Source of the DNA: an uncultured Pelagibacteraceae bacterium
GTDB lineage: Bacteria; Pseudomonadota; Alphaproteobacteria; Pelagibacterales; Pelagibacteraceae
DNA: 64,000 nt
Reading direction: 5' to 3'
NCBI GenBank assembly: GCA_902570695.1
Contig: CACFZE010000004.1
Location: 38,989 to 102,988, forward strand
The translations under genes and the position numbers were made by a program. This document shows positions 16,309-25,878 of the stretch, piece by piece (position 1 is the stretch's first letter; the number at the start of each line of letters is the position of its first letter). The notes below the pieces were generated by a model, which was not told the DNA's origin, did no database searches, and worked only from the letters and a program-made list of their open reading frames with translations.

Positions 16309-16352
16309 AAAGACCCTGAAATTATTATAAATAATTTAAGGGTCTTTTTTTT
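16309..16352 (+). terminator. Rho-independent terminator after pal
   Basis: AAAGACCCT (16309-16317) pairs perfectly with AGGGTCTTT (16339-16347). The 21-nt AT-rich loop can extend the stem, and the 3' arm runs into eight consecutive T. This is the best intrinsic terminator in the window and separates tolQRAB-pal from cpoB. Confidence 0.85.
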
Positions 16353-16360
16353 GCCATCAT

Positions 16361-16366
16361 TATAAT
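16361..16366 (+). promoter_or_regulatory. Putative -10 element of cpoB
   Basis: A perfect TATAAT lies 9 nt after the pal terminator T-run and 14 nt before the cpoB ATG, so a start site near 16373 would leave a leader of about 8 nt. The -35 region overlaps the terminator and has no good hexamer. Confidence 0.4.
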
Positions 16367-16380
16367 TAAAGAGTAATTTA

Positions 16381-17385
16381 ATGTTTAAAAAGTTTATTAA
16401 TATTTTTATTTATATAATTTCTATTTTTTTTATTACATTTAGCTCAGGTTCTGAGGAATTAAATATGAGAGAAATCTTAGAAATTATTCAAAAAGATCTT
16501 AGAACATTGGAAAGAGCAGTTTATTCAGAGTCATTTCAGAAAAAAACTGGAGCAGAAACCTCTTTGTCAAATAAAGAAACAGAAGATGTCTTGACAAGAC
16601 ATTTGTTAAAATTATCTGAAATAGAAAAACAATTTCAAAATTTGACTAACAAATTTGAGGAAATTAATTTTAAAGTAGACAAATTATCGTCTAGAATGTC
16701 CAAAACACAAGCTGATAACCAATTAAGATTTCAAGATTTAGAAAACAATTCTAGCCTTGTTCAAAAAAATGAAATTAATGAACAAAATTTATTAACAAAT
16801 GAAAATTCAGAGACAAATCTAGCCAGCAAGAAAATTATGCCAGGCACATCTCAACCTCAAGATTTAGGAACAATATCTTATAAAGATATGACAGACACAA
16901 GTGAGACACAAGCAATTAAATCTGTTGAGACAACTAAAACTGTTTTAACAGAAAATTTTATTAGTGAGGAAAAAATTTTACCTGACGTATCTCCATTAGA
17001 ACAATATGAATTTGCAACAAGTTTTTTAAAAGTTGGAGATTATAATATGGCAGAAAGAGCGTTTAGAGAATTTGTGGACACAAATCCAGATAATGACCTT
17101 TCTGGAAATGCACAATATTGGTATGCAGAGACTTTTAGAATAAGACAGCTTTATACAGATGCAGCATCTGCTTATTTAGAAGGTTATCAAAAATATCCAA
17201 AGAGTGAAAAAGCACCTATTAACCTTTTGAAGCTTGGTGTATCTTTAGTTCAAATAGGAGAGAAAGATCAGGGTTGCTTGATGATAGCTGGTGTTAAAAA
17301 ACAGTATCCAAATGCTACTCAATCAGTTCTTCAAAAAGCTAAATATGAAGAGAAAAAGTTTGAGTGTAACAAAGAAAACTCTTAA
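16381..17385 (+). CDS. cpoB: Tol-Pal-associated periplasmic protein CpoB (YbgF)
   Basis: This 334-aa protein has an N-terminal signal (residues about 1-22), a coiled-coil region (about 70-115, EIEKQFQNLTNKFEEINFKVD), a linker, and C-terminal TPR repeats (LEQYEFATSFLKVGDYNMAERAFREF, GNAQYWYAETFRI). CpoB links outer-membrane constriction by Tol-Pal to cell-wall synthesis in E. coli. The position after pal supports the assignment. It appears to have its own promoter after the pal terminator. Its end overlaps the likely tilS start by about 41 bp. Confidence 0.88.
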   Translation: MFKKFINIFIYIISIFFITFSSGSEELNMREILEIIQKDLRTLERAVYSESFQKKTGAETSLSNKETEDVLTRHLLKLSEIEKQFQNLTNKFEEINFKVDKLSSRMSKTQADNQLRFQDLENNSSLVQKNEINEQNLLTNENSETNLASKKIMPGTSQPQDLGTISYKDMTDTSETQAIKSVETTKTVLTENFISEEKILPDVSPLEQYEFATSFLKVGDYNMAERAFREFVDTNPDNDLSGNAQYWYAETFRIRQLYTDAASAYLEGYQKYPKSEKAPINLLKLGVSLVQIGEKDQGCLMIAGVKKQYPNATQSVLQKAKYEEKKFECNKENS

Positions 17386-18397
17386 TTTTTACCTAACAAA
17401 ATTAAAGGATCCCCAGGTAAGAAAATTATATAACCTATTTTCAAATAATCTCGCATCTATGGATTTGACCAATAAAAAGATTATGGTTGGGGTATCTGGT
17501 GGTGCTGACAGCTTAGCTGTTTTATTTTTCTCTCAGTGCTATGCTTTAAAACATCACACTAAATTGTACCCTGTAATAATAGATCATAAACTAAGAAAAG
17601 AATCTACAATCGAAGCTAAAAACTTAAAGTATAAACTTAAACAAAACTTTAAAATTAATTGTAAAATTCTCTCAAAAAAAATTGTTAAAATTAATAAGAA
17701 TATACAGTCTTATGCAAGAGACTTAAGATATGATTTATTTTTTGAAGAGTGCAATAAACAAAAAATAGACTATCTTATATTAGGCCATCATAAAGATGAT
17801 CTAATTGAAAATTTTTTTATAAGATTTCTGAGAGGCTCTGGTTTAAAAGGACTTGTTTCTTTTGAAAAAAAAGTGGTAATTTATAATGGAATTAATGTTA
17901 TTAGACCATTTCTATCTACTTCAAAAAAAAATCTACTTAAAATAAATAAAAAAACTTTTGGATTTTTTATAGATGATCCCACAAATAATGATGATAAATT
18001 TTTAAGGAGTAGAATTAGAAAACTTATAATAAATTTAGATAAAGAAGGTCTAAAGTTTAATAAATTCTATTTAACTTTAAAAAATTTGTCAAAAAGTGAT
18101 CAAGTAATCGAATTTTATGTTGATAAAAATATTTTAGAAAACTCAAAGTATTTTGTGAAAGATAAGAAAATAATATTAAACCAATCCTTTTTTAATAATC
18201 CTGACGAAATTATTTTGAGAAGTATTATGCAAGTAATTAAACGCATTAGTTGGAAAAAAAACTATCCAAGAGGAAAAAAGGTGAATAGTCTTATAGATTC
18301 TATAAAGTTTTCAAACAAAAACGTAAAATTGACACTTTCTGGATGTATTATCGAAAAAATTCAAGATTCGGTGATTATTTACCCAGAAAAACGATAA
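17345..18397 (+). CDS. tilS: tRNA(Ile)-lysidine synthase
   Basis: The PP-loop ATPase motif MVGVSGGADSLAVLFF and HHKDDLIENFFIRFLRGSG identify TilS, which converts C34 of tRNA-Ile(CAU) to lysidine so that it reads AUA. The ORF is open from 17291. I prefer the ATG at 17345, because the upstream residues are translated from the cpoB frame overlap and look unconserved; an ATG at 17459, just before the PP-loop, is also possible. The C-terminal half is weakly conserved and Lys-rich. Position between cpoB and ftsH is typical for proteobacteria. Confidence 0.88.
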   Translation: MKRKSLSVTKKTLNFYLTKLKDPQVRKLYNLFSNNLASMDLTNKKIMVGVSGGADSLAVLFFSQCYALKHHTKLYPVIIDHKLRKESTIEAKNLKYKLKQNFKINCKILSKKIVKINKNIQSYARDLRYDLFFEECNKQKIDYLILGHHKDDLIENFFIRFLRGSGLKGLVSFEKKVVIYNGINVIRPFLSTSKKNLLKINKKTFGFFIDDPTNNDDKFLRSRIRKLIINLDKEGLKFNKFYLTLKNLSKSDQVIEFYVDKNILENSKYFVKDKKIILNQSFFNNPDEIILRSIMQVIKRISWKKNYPRGKKVNSLIDSIKFSNKNVKLTLSGCIIEKIQDSVIIYPEKR

Positions 18398-18418
18398 TTT
18401 TTTTGTTAAATGATCAAA

Positions 18419-18424
18419 TTGACA
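18419..18424 (+). promoter_or_regulatory. Perfect -35-like hexamer upstream of ftsH
   Basis: TTGACA occurs in the 64-bp gap between tilS and ftsH, 37 nt before the ftsH ATG. A -10 at the right distance is weak (TAATTC with a 16-nt spacer), so this is only a possible ftsH promoter. No clear RpoH-type element was seen. Confidence 0.3.
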
Positions 18425-18461
18425 CTTGTTAATTTACTAATAATTCTTAATTTAATGCTCT

Positions 18462-20354
18462 ATGAATTTTAAAAACTTAGCCATGTGGGGAATAATCGTT
18501 GTTTTAACGATTGGTCTTTATAATATGTTTAAGAACCCACAAGGTTCGATTTCACAAAAAAATAAAATTATTTTCTCAGAATTCTTAACCGAAGTCGATA
18601 ATGGAAGAGTAGTTAAAGTAGAGATACAAGGAAAAAATATAAAAGGTGTATTATCAAATGGAAACCAATTTACCACTTATGCACCTGAGGACCCGAACTT
18701 AATTCAGAAACTAAGCGATAAAGGTGTTAGCATCTCCGCTAGTCCATTAGAGGAAAAAATGCCTTCATTATTAGGAATACTTCTTTCATGGTTCCCAATG
18801 CTTTTATTGATTGCCGTATGGATTTTCTTTATGAGACAAATGCAAGGAGGAAAAGGTGGAGCCATGGGCTTTGGAAGATCGAAAGCAAAAATGATGAATG
18901 AAGTAAAAGGAAAAGTTACTTTTAATGACGTTGCTGGCGTTGAGGAAGCTAAAGAGGAAGTAGAAGAAGTAGTTGAATTTTTAAAAGATCCAAGAAAGTT
19001 TAGCAGATTAGGTGGTAAGATACCAAGAGGTTGTTTGCTAGTAGGCCCCCCAGGAACTGGTAAGACTTTATTGGCAAGAGCGATTGCTGGTGAAGCTGGA
19101 GTTCCTTTTTTCACTATATCTGGATCAGATTTCGTTGAAATGTTTGTTGGTGTTGGAGCTTCGAGAGTTAGAGATATGTTTGAACAAGGTAAAAAACATT
19201 CTCCGTGTATAATATTCATTGATGAGATTGATGCGGTAGGAAGAAGCAGAGGAGCAGGTCTTGGTGGAGGAAATGATGAAAGAGAGCAAACGCTTAATCA
19301 GTTATTAGTTGAGATGGATGGTTTTGATACTAATGAAGGTGTAATTATTATTGCCGCAACTAATAGACCAGATGTATTAGATCCAGCTCTTTTAAGACCA
19401 GGAAGATTTGACAGACAGGTTGTTGTCTCTAATCCAGATCTAATCGGTAGAGAGAAAATTTTAAAAGTACATGCAAAGAAAATATCAATGGCACCCGATG
19501 TTAATCTAAGAACAGTAGCTAGAGGAACACCTGGATTTTCTGGTGCAGATTTAGCAAATCTTGTAAACGAGGCAGCATTGCTAGCTGCAAGAAAAAACAA
19601 AAGAATTGTGACGTATCAAGAATTTGAGGAAGCTAAAGATAAAGTAATGATGGGGTCTGAAAGAAGATCTATGGTAATGTCAGAGGAAGAGAAAAAATTA
19701 ACTGCTTACCATGAAGCTGGACATGCAATTGTAACAATAAATGAAAAAGCCGCTTATCCTATACATAAAGCAACAATAATACCAAGAGGAAGAGCCCTTG
19801 GAATGGTTATGCAATTACCTGAAAGGGATGAAGTTTCTCAAACAAGAGAACAACTTCATGCACAAATGGCCATAGCAATGGGCGGAAGAGTTGCGGAAGA
19901 AATAATTTTTGGAGATGACAAAGTAACTACTGGAGCATCAAGCGATATTGAACAGGCAACTAAAAGAGCACGAGCCATGGTTATGAGAGCTGGATTAAGT
20001 AAAGAAATGGGACCAGTTGCTTATGGTGAAAACGAAGAAGAAGTATTTTTAGGAAGGTCTGTTGCAAGACAGCAAAACATGTCTGAGGAAACAGCTAGAA
20101 AAGTTGATAGCGAAATTAGAAAATTTGTTGATATGGGTTACGAGAGAGCAAGAAAAGTATTGACTGAAAAAATTGATGATCTGCATAAACTAGCAAAAGC
20201 CTTACTTACTTACGAAACTTTAACAGGTGCTGAAATTGAAGATTTAATAAATAAAAATATATATCCTAAGAATAAAGAAGATCTCAAAGTTGAAGATGAC
20301 GATCAAAGCTCAGCACTTGGTTCAATGGGCCTAAAACCAAAGATAGTGCACTAA
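18462..20354 (+). CDS. ftsH: ATP-dependent zinc metalloprotease FtsH
   Basis: Two N-terminal membrane segments (about residues 5-22 and 104-124) flank a short periplasmic domain. The AAA module has Walker [15 protein letters not shown], Walker [13 protein letters not shown] and the second region of homology [19 protein letters not shown]. The M41 protease domain has [10 protein letters not shown], giving the zinc site. At 630 aa it is normal. FtsH degrades misassembled membrane proteins and regulators such as RpoH, which is encoded at 24945-25835. HflK and HflC, its partners, are at 45815-47771. Confidence 0.98.
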   Translation: MNFKNLAMWGIIVVLTIGLYNMFKNPQGSISQKNKIIFSEFLTEVDNGRVVKVEIQGKNIKGVLSNGNQFTTYAPEDPNLIQKLSDKGVSISASPLEEKMPSLLGILLSWFPMLLLIAVWIFFMRQMQGGKGGAMGFGRSKAKMMNEVKGKVTFNDVAGVEEAKEEVEEVVEFLKDPRKFSRLGGKIPRGCLLVGPPGTGKTLLARAIAGEAGVPFFTISGSDFVEMFVGVGASRVRDMFEQGKKHSPCIIFIDEIDAVGRSRGAGLGGGNDEREQTLNQLLVEMDGFDTNEGVIIIAATNRPDVLDPALLRPGRFDRQVVVSNPDLIGREKILKVHAKKISMAPDVNLRTVARGTPGFSGADLANLVNEAALLAARKNKRIVTYQEFEEAKDKVMMGSERRSMVMSEEEKKLTAYHEAGHAIVTINEKAAYPIHKATIIPRGRALGMVMQLPERDEVSQTREQLHAQMAIAMGGRVAEEIIFGDDKVTTGASSDIEQATKRARAMVMRAGLSKEMGPVAYGENEEEVFLGRSVARQQNMSEETARKVDSEIRKFVDMGYERARKVLTEKIDDLHKLAKALLTYETLTGAEIEDLINKNIYPKNKEDLKVEDDDQSSALGSMGLKPKIVH

Positions 20355-20360
20355 GCGTTA

Positions 20361-21410
20361 ATGAATAAATATTACACTAGAGCGTGTAATTTTTATTACG
20401 GAACAACATCAAAAACATACATTAAAAAAAAAAAATCTATTCCTCTCAATGGTTACAATCATATTTCTTTTGATAAATTAGAAATCATTGACAGAAAAAA
20501 AAACAAAATAATCAATATTAAAGATATTAGTAAACTTTCAACTAAATTAAAAAAAAAAGTTTATAGAGATTTAAAAAATATAAAAAAAAAGAAAATTTTT
20601 GAACAAATAAATTTATCGGATATCCCTATTTTGATGGGCATAGTTAATTTAACTCCAGATAGTTTCTCAGATGGTGGCAAATATAATAAAAAAAATTTAG
20701 CGTTAAAACATGTAAATAACTTATTATCAAATGGCGCAAAGATAATAGACGTTGGTGGAGAGTCTACAAGACCAGGTGCAAAAGATATTAATCCTAGAAA
20801 AGAATGGGATAGAGTAAAGTTTATCTTAAAAATTTTAAAAAATAAAAAAAGTTTTGTTTCATTAGATACTAGAAAAAGTTTTGTGATGAAGAATGCCTCT
20901 AAAATAAAAGTAGATCTTATAAATGATGTTTCTGGACTAAGTTATGATCCTGAGACTATAAATTATTTAAAAAAAACAAAAAAACCTTTTGTCATTCATC
21001 ACATGAAAGGAACACCAAAAAGTATGCAATTAAAACCATCTTACAATAATGTATTGCTTGATATTTATGATTTCTTTGAAAATAAATTAAAATATTTAAG
21101 AAACGAAGGTATTAAGCATAATAATATTATATTAGATCCAGGTATCGGATTTGGAAAAAATTTGAAACATAATATTACTCTTTTAAAGAATATTTCTATT
21201 TTTCATTCACTAGGCCTTCCTGTAATGTTGGGCTTGTCTAGAAAAAGATTTATTAAGGATATTTCAAGAGAAAATGATACTAAAGAAAGGATTGGTGGAA
21301 CTGTTTCTTCATGTATTCAAGCATACCTTCAAGGAGTTCAAATTCTAAGGGTTCATGATATTAAAGAAATTAATCAAGCATTTAAAGTATTTAAAGAATT
21401 ACAAAACTAA
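20361..21410 (+). CDS. folP: Dihydropteroate synthase with N-terminal extension
   Basis: The catalytic barrel begins near residue 88 with ILMGIVNLTPDSFSDGG and continues with DVGGESTRPGA, VSLDTRKSFV and LDPGIGFGKN, all classical DHPS motifs. The enzyme joins para-aminobenzoate to the pterin pyrophosphate. About 85 residues precede the barrel (FYYGTTSKTYIKKKKSI onward); several alphaproteobacterial FolP proteins have a similar extension, so it is probably not a fusion artefact. A run of 12 A lies within this extension. It follows ftsH by 6 nt and precedes glmM by 2 nt. Confidence 0.93.
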   Translation: MNKYYTRACNFYYGTTSKTYIKKKKSIPLNGYNHISFDKLEIIDRKKNKIINIKDISKLSTKLKKKVYRDLKNIKKKKIFEQINLSDIPILMGIVNLTPDSFSDGGKYNKKNLALKHVNNLLSNGAKIIDVGGESTRPGAKDINPRKEWDRVKFILKILKNKKSFVSLDTRKSFVMKNASKIKVDLINDVSGLSYDPETINYLKKTKKPFVIHHMKGTPKSMQLKPSYNNVLLDIYDFFENKLKYLRNEGIKHNNIILDPGIGFGKNLKHNITLLKNISIFHSLGLPVMLGLSRKRFIKDISRENDTKERIGGTVSSCIQAYLQGVQILRVHDIKEINQAFKVFKELQN

Positions 21411-21412
21411 AA

Positions 21413-22744
21413 ATGATTAAAAAATATTTTGGAACAGATGGAATTAGAGGAAAAGTTAATGGATCTAAAATAAATGGAGAAATGTTTTTCAAATTTGGCT
21501 TAGCAGCGGGAACATACTTTAAAAATTTAAAAAAAAGTCAACAAACAGCAGTTATTGCAAAAGACACTAGATTATCAGGTTATACGCTTGAACCAGCTTT
21601 AGTGTCTGGATTGGCATCAGCAGGAATGCATATTTATACTTTGGGACCACTTCCAACAAATGGTTTAGCGATGCTAACAAAAAAAATGAGAGCTAATATG
21701 GGTATAATGATTACTGCATCTCATAATCCATATCACGACAATGGATTAAAGTTATTTGGACCTGATGGACTTAAATTATCTGATAGAATTGAGAAGAAAA
21801 TTGAAAAATTAATTGATTCAAAGATTACTAAAAATTTATCAAAACCAATAGAATTGGGGAGAGTTAAAAGATTAGAGGATGCTAACGATAGTTATATTAA
21901 AATATTAAAACAAAATTTCCCATCCTCATTTAGTTTAAAAGGTATCAAAATTGCTTTAGATTGTGCCAACGGAGCTGGCTACAAAGCTGGTCCAGCTTTA
22001 TTTAAATCATTAGGTGCTAAAGTATATGACACAGGCACATCTCCTAATGGTTTAAATATAAATCTCAAATCCGGATCTACTTACCCAAGTAAAATTTGTC
22101 AAATGACAAAAAAAAATAAAGCTCATATAGGTATTTCATTGGATGGAGATGCTGACAGAATAATTGTCTGTGATGAAAAAGGAAAGATTATTGATGGAGA
22201 TAAAATTCTTGCAATGTTAGGTGAGAGATGGAAAAGAAAAAAAATTTTAAAAGGAGGCGTCATTGGTACATTAATGTCAAATTATGGTTTAGAAAATTTT
22301 TTTAAAAACAATGGAATTAAATTTTTAAGATCAGATGTGGGAGATAGATATGTAAAAGAAAAAATGAAAAAAAATAAATTTAATTTAGGGGGGGAACAGT
22401 CTGGTCATATAATTCTTGGAAAGTTTGCGACAACTGGTGATGGTTTATTAGTCGCACTAGAAATCCTTTTCTCTTTAAGAAAAACAAAAAAAGCAAGCGA
22501 TCTTTTTAACAAATTTAAACCCACTCCTCAAATATTAGAAAATATAGAGGTTAAAGATAAATCAATTATTAATTCGCCAAAATGCAAAAAAGCGATTAAC
22601 GAAGCAAATAAAATAATTAAAAACAGAGGTAGAATTTTAGTTAGAAAATCTGGTACTGAACCAAAAATAAGAATTATGAGCGAGTCAGAGGATTCAAATT
22701 TAAATAAAATGTGTGTTAACATAATTAAAAAATCTATTCAGTAA
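21413..22744 (+). CDS. glmM: Phosphoglucosamine mutase
   Basis: KYFGTDGIRGKVN opens the protein, ITASHNPYHDNGLK holds the phosphoserine (about residue 102), SLDGDADRII binds Mg2+ and LVRKSGTEPKIRIM binds the substrate phosphate. GlmM makes glucosamine-1-phosphate for UDP-GlcNAc, feeding peptidoglycan and LPS. At 443 aa it is standard. The ftsH-folP-glmM order is common in proteobacteria. Confidence 0.97.
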   Translation: MIKKYFGTDGIRGKVNGSKINGEMFFKFGLAAGTYFKNLKKSQQTAVIAKDTRLSGYTLEPALVSGLASAGMHIYTLGPLPTNGLAMLTKKMRANMGIMITASHNPYHDNGLKLFGPDGLKLSDRIEKKIEKLIDSKITKNLSKPIELGRVKRLEDANDSYIKILKQNFPSSFSLKGIKIALDCANGAGYKAGPALFKSLGAKVYDTGTSPNGLNINLKSGSTYPSKICQMTKKNKAHIGISLDGDADRIIVCDEKGKIIDGDKILAMLGERWKRKKILKGGVIGTLMSNYGLENFFKNNGIKFLRSDVGDRYVKEKMKKNKFNLGGEQSGHIILGKFATTGDGLLVALEILFSLRKTKKASDLFNKFKPTPQILENIEVKDKSIINSPKCKKAINEANKIIKNRGRILVRKSGTEPKIRIMSESEDSNLNKMCVNIIKKSIQ

Positions 22745-22745
22745 A

Positions 22746-23558
22746 TTGAAAATCAAATCTAAAATATTAATTATTGCAGGATCAGACTCCTCTGGAGGAG
22801 CGGGCATCCAAGCAGATATTAAATCAGTTACTTCCCTTGGCTCTTTCGCTATGACAGCAATAACAGCAGTTACAGCTCAGAATACTACTGGTGTAATGTC
22901 TATAATACCAATGCGTAGTAAAGAAATTTCTAATCAAATCGAATTTACCTCAAAAGATATCAGGCCAGATTCAGTAAAGATAGGAATGCTGCATTCTACT
23001 GAGGTTATAAATTCAGTATTAAAATCAATAAAAAAATCAAAATTAAAAAAAATAATATTAGATCCTGTCATGGTGGCTAAAGGTGGAACCAAGCTTATAG
23101 ACAATAAAGCAATTTTAGTATTGAAAAAAAAACTAATAAAAAAAGTTGATTTAATAACACCAAATATACCTGAAGCAGAAATACTAACAAAAATAAAAAT
23201 TAAATCTATAACGGATATGAAAAATGCTGCTAAAATATTATTAGATTTAGGTGCTAAGAATGTTTTAATTAAAGGTGGTCATTTAAGCTCTAAAAACTTA
23301 AAAGATATTTTTGTAAATAAAAAAGAAACTGCAATATTTGTTAATAAAAAAATTGACACAAAAAATACTCACGGAACTGGTTGTACATTATCAAGTGCAA
23401 TTGCAACATATTATGGATGTGGAAAAACTCTAAAGAAATCTTGTGAGTTAGGTATTAGATATGTAAACAATGCCATTAAAACAAGACCAAACTTTGGAAA
23501 AGGAAATGGACCAATTAACCATTTAAATAGTTTTACTATAGATAAGAAATTTAGATGA
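22746..23558 (+). CDS. thiD: Hydroxymethylpyrimidine/phosphomethylpyrimidine kinase
   Basis: The protein uses a TTG start one nt after glmM ([20 protein letters not shown]). Ribokinase-fold ThiD motifs are [50 protein letters not shown] and the ATP/anion-hole [13 protein letters not shown]. It phosphorylates HMP twice to HMP pyrophosphate, the substrate of ThiE (3094-3717). The stop overlaps the purA ATG by 4 bp. Retention of ThiD fits a lineage that imports HMP. Confidence 0.95.
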   Translation: MKIKSKILIIAGSDSSGGAGIQADIKSVTSLGSFAMTAITAVTAQNTTGVMSIIPMRSKEISNQIEFTSKDIRPDSVKIGMLHSTEVINSVLKSIKKSKLKKIILDPVMVAKGGTKLIDNKAILVLKKKLIKKVDLITPNIPEAEILTKIKIKSITDMKNAAKILLDLGAKNVLIKGGHLSSKNLKDIFVNKKETAIFVNKKIDTKNTHGTGCTLSSAIATYYGCGKTLKKSCELGIRYVNNAIKTRPNFGKGNGPINHLNSFTIDKKFR

Positions 23559-24844
23559 ATAATGTAGTTGTTGTTGGATCGCAGTGGGGTGATGAAGGAA
23601 AAGGTAAGATAGTTGATTGGTTATCAAGCGAAGCAGACGTAGTTGTAAGATTCCAAGGAGGACATAATGCTGGTCATACCTTAGTCATAGATGGTGTTAC
23701 TTATAAACTGAGATTGTTACCATCTGGGATTGTCAGAAAAAATAAAATTTCTATTATAGGAAATGGAGTTGTAGTAGATCCATGGGCGTTGCTAGATGAA
23801 ATCGAGGAAGCTAAAACTAAAGCTGTAGAAATCAATGAAAATAATCTGATTTTATCTGAGGCTGCCACACTAATTTTACCATTTCACAGAGAGATGGATG
23901 AAATAAGGGAAGATACTGCTGGTAAATCAAAAATTGGAACTACAAGAAGAGGAATTGGTCCAGCTTATGAAGATAAAGTCGGACGAAGATCTATAAGAGT
24001 AATGGACCTTGCATCCAAAAAAAATCTAGAAAATAGATTAGCTGTGGTTTTAGAACATCATAATGCTATCCGAAAGGGATTGGGTAAGCCAATATATGAA
24101 AAAGATAAACTAGTTGAGGACTTATTAAAAATAGCCCCAAATATATTAAAATATTCAGCTCCTGTTTGGAGAAAGATAAACCAATTTAAATCGGAAAATA
24201 AAAAAATATTATTTGAAGGAGCTCAAGGAATATTACTTGATGTGGATCATGGGACATATCCATACGTAACTTCATCTAATACAGTAGCAGCTTCAGCAGC
24301 AACAGGATCTGGATGCGGTCCAAATTTAATAAACTATGTGTTAGGAATTACAAAAGCATATACAACAAGGGTAGGTGAAGGACCTTTCCCAACAGAATTA
24401 ACAGATGATATTGGTAATCATTTAGGTGAAAAGGGACATGAATTTGGAACTGTAACTAGTAGAAAAAGAAGATGTGGCTGGTTTGATGGAGTTCTAGTGA
24501 GACAAACTATAAAAATTTCAGGCATTAATGGTATAGCATTAACAAAATTAGATGTATTAGATGAACTTGATGAAATAAATCTTTGCGTAGCTTACGAACT
24601 AAATGGAAAAGAAATAGATTATTTCCCTGCTGCCGTTGAAGATCAATTAAATGTCAAACCAGTATATAAAATATTCAAAGGCTGGAAATCTAAAACCCAA
24701 GGTATTAAAAAATTTGATGATTTACCTACAAATGCAAAGATTTATGTAAATTCAATTGAAGAATTTATTGAGACAAAAATATCAAGTATTTCAACAAGTC
24801 CTGAGAGAGAGGACACAATTCTTTTAATTGATCCATTTAAATAA
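23555..24844 (+). CDS. purA: Adenylosuccinate synthetase
   Basis: [39 protein letters not shown] and [19 protein letters not shown] are PurA signatures. It condenses IMP with aspartate using GTP on the way to AMP. At 429 aa it is standard. It is the last gene of the ftsH-folP-glmM-thiD-purA run, and rpoH converges on it across a 100-bp gap containing several perfect palindromes. Confidence 0.98.
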   Translation: MNNVVVVGSQWGDEGKGKIVDWLSSEADVVVRFQGGHNAGHTLVIDGVTYKLRLLPSGIVRKNKISIIGNGVVVDPWALLDEIEEAKTKAVEINENNLILSEAATLILPFHREMDEIREDTAGKSKIGTTRRGIGPAYEDKVGRRSIRVMDLASKKNLENRLAVVLEHHNAIRKGLGKPIYEKDKLVEDLLKIAPNILKYSAPVWRKINQFKSENKKILFEGAQGILLDVDHGTYPYVTSSNTVAASAATGSGCGPNLINYVLGITKAYTTRVGEGPFPTELTDDIGNHLGEKGHEFGTVTSRKRRCGWFDGVLVRQTIKISGINGIALTKLDVLDELDEINLCVAYELNGKEIDYFPAAVEDQLNVKPVYKIFKGWKSKTQGIKKFDDLPTNAKIYVNSIEEFIETKISSISTSPEREDTILLIDPFK

Positions 24845-24876
24845 TTTTGATTTATCATTTTTGCTAAAAACTATTT

Positions 24877-24917
24877 ATGAGTACTCATGTAAAATATTTT
24901 AATTCAAACGTTTGAAT
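24877..24917. repeat. Three consecutive perfect palindromes between purA and rpoH
   Basis: ATGAGTACTCAT (24877-24888, 12 bp), AAAATATTTT (24891-24900, 10 bp) and ATTCAAACGTTTGAAT (24902-24917, 16 bp) are each perfect dyads packed into 41 bp. The last could fold in RNA to a 6-bp stem with an ACGT loop on either strand. None is followed by a strong T-run, so they are not classical intrinsic terminators. The gap lies downstream of both converging genes. Function is unknown; 3'-end processing or protein binding are options. Confidence 0.6.
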
Positions 24918-24944
24918 GACATATTATAAGAAAAATTTAAATAT

Positions 24945-25835
24945 TTAATTAGCTGGAAGTAGATTCTTAGATTTTGCTGAGTTCAGCATATGTTTTTGAA
25001 GTTTTTCGAATGCTTTATTTTCAATTTGTCTTATTCTTTCTCTGCTTATCTTAAATTTCTTACTTAAATCCTCTAAAGTTATAGGGTCGTCTGTCAATCT
25101 TCTCGAGTAAAGGATTTCTTTTTCTCTCTCATTTAAAATTTTAATAGAGTCTTGAAGAAGATCTTTTCGTTGTTCCATTTCTTCATTTTGTGCAAATTTA
25201 AGTTCTTGATCCATATTATTGTCAACAACCCAATCTTGCCATTCGTCACCATCTTCTCCAATAGGTGCATTTAAAGACTGCTCTTTTCCTGAGAGTCTTC
25301 TATTCATAGATACTACTTCTTGTTCACTAACATCTAACCTATTTGCTATATCTTTCACGTGTTCATCACGTAAATCACCCTCTGCTCTAGGTGCAATTTG
25401 ATTTTTTAGTTTCTTCAAGTTGAAAAAAAGTTTTTTTTGAGCTGTTGTTGTTCCAATTTTTACTAAGCTCCATGATCTTAGAATATATTCTTGAATAGAA
25501 GCTTTAATCCACCACATTGCATAAGTTGCAAGTCTAAAACCTTTTTCCGGTTCAAATTTTTTGACAGCTTGCATTAAACCTACGTTACCTTCTGAAATCA
25601 TTTCATTAAGAGGCAAACCATAACCTTTGTAACCCATCGCTATTTTAGCAACTAGTCTTAAATGACTTGTAACAAGTTTTTCAGCTGATTTAACATTTCC
25701 TGTGGTTTGCCAGTTTTTAGCAAGCATGTATTCTTCTTCTGCATCTAGCATAGGGAACTTTTTAATCTGAGCTAGATATGCCGCTAATCCACCTTCATTT
25801 GAAAGAGTTGGTAAGTTGTATGTATTATTACTCAT
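24945..25835 (-). CDS. rpoH: RNA polymerase sigma factor RpoH (sigma32)
   Basis: The 296-aa protein contains sigma region 2 (SHLRLVAKIAMGYKGYGLPL, EKGFRLATYAMWWIKASI) and the RpoH-specific stretch QKKLFFNLKKLKNQ just after it. Region 4 follows with the helix-turn-helix LEDLSKKFKISRERIRQIE. The start MSNNTYNLPTLSNEG resembles other alphaproteobacterial RpoH. It directs RNA polymerase to heat-shock promoters and is normally turned over by FtsH. It follows rluD by 43 nt on the same strand. Confidence 0.96.
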   Translation of the reverse strand: MSNNTYNLPTLSNEGGLAAYLAQIKKFPMLDAEEEYMLAKNWQTTGNVKSAEKLVTSHLRLVAKIAMGYKGYGLPLNEMISEGNVGLMQAVKKFEPEKGFRLATYAMWWIKASIQEYILRSWSLVKIGTTTAQKKLFFNLKKLKNQIAPRAEGDLRDEHVKDIANRLDVSEQEVVSMNRRLSGKEQSLNAPIGEDGDEWQDWVVDNNMDQELKFAQNEEMEQRKDLLQDSIKILNEREKEILYSRRLTDDPITLEDLSKKFKISRERIRQIENKAFEKLQKHMLNSAKSKNLLPAN

Positions 25836-25878
25836 CGGAAGTATTTATGTAATAGAGAAATTTTTTTTTACAATCATT

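Noticed and set aside
18704-19600. Minus-strand ORFs of 171 and 100 aa opposite ftsH
   Set aside because: Antisense to a highly conserved gene; composition (Pro/Ser-rich) is what reverse reading of AAA motifs gives.
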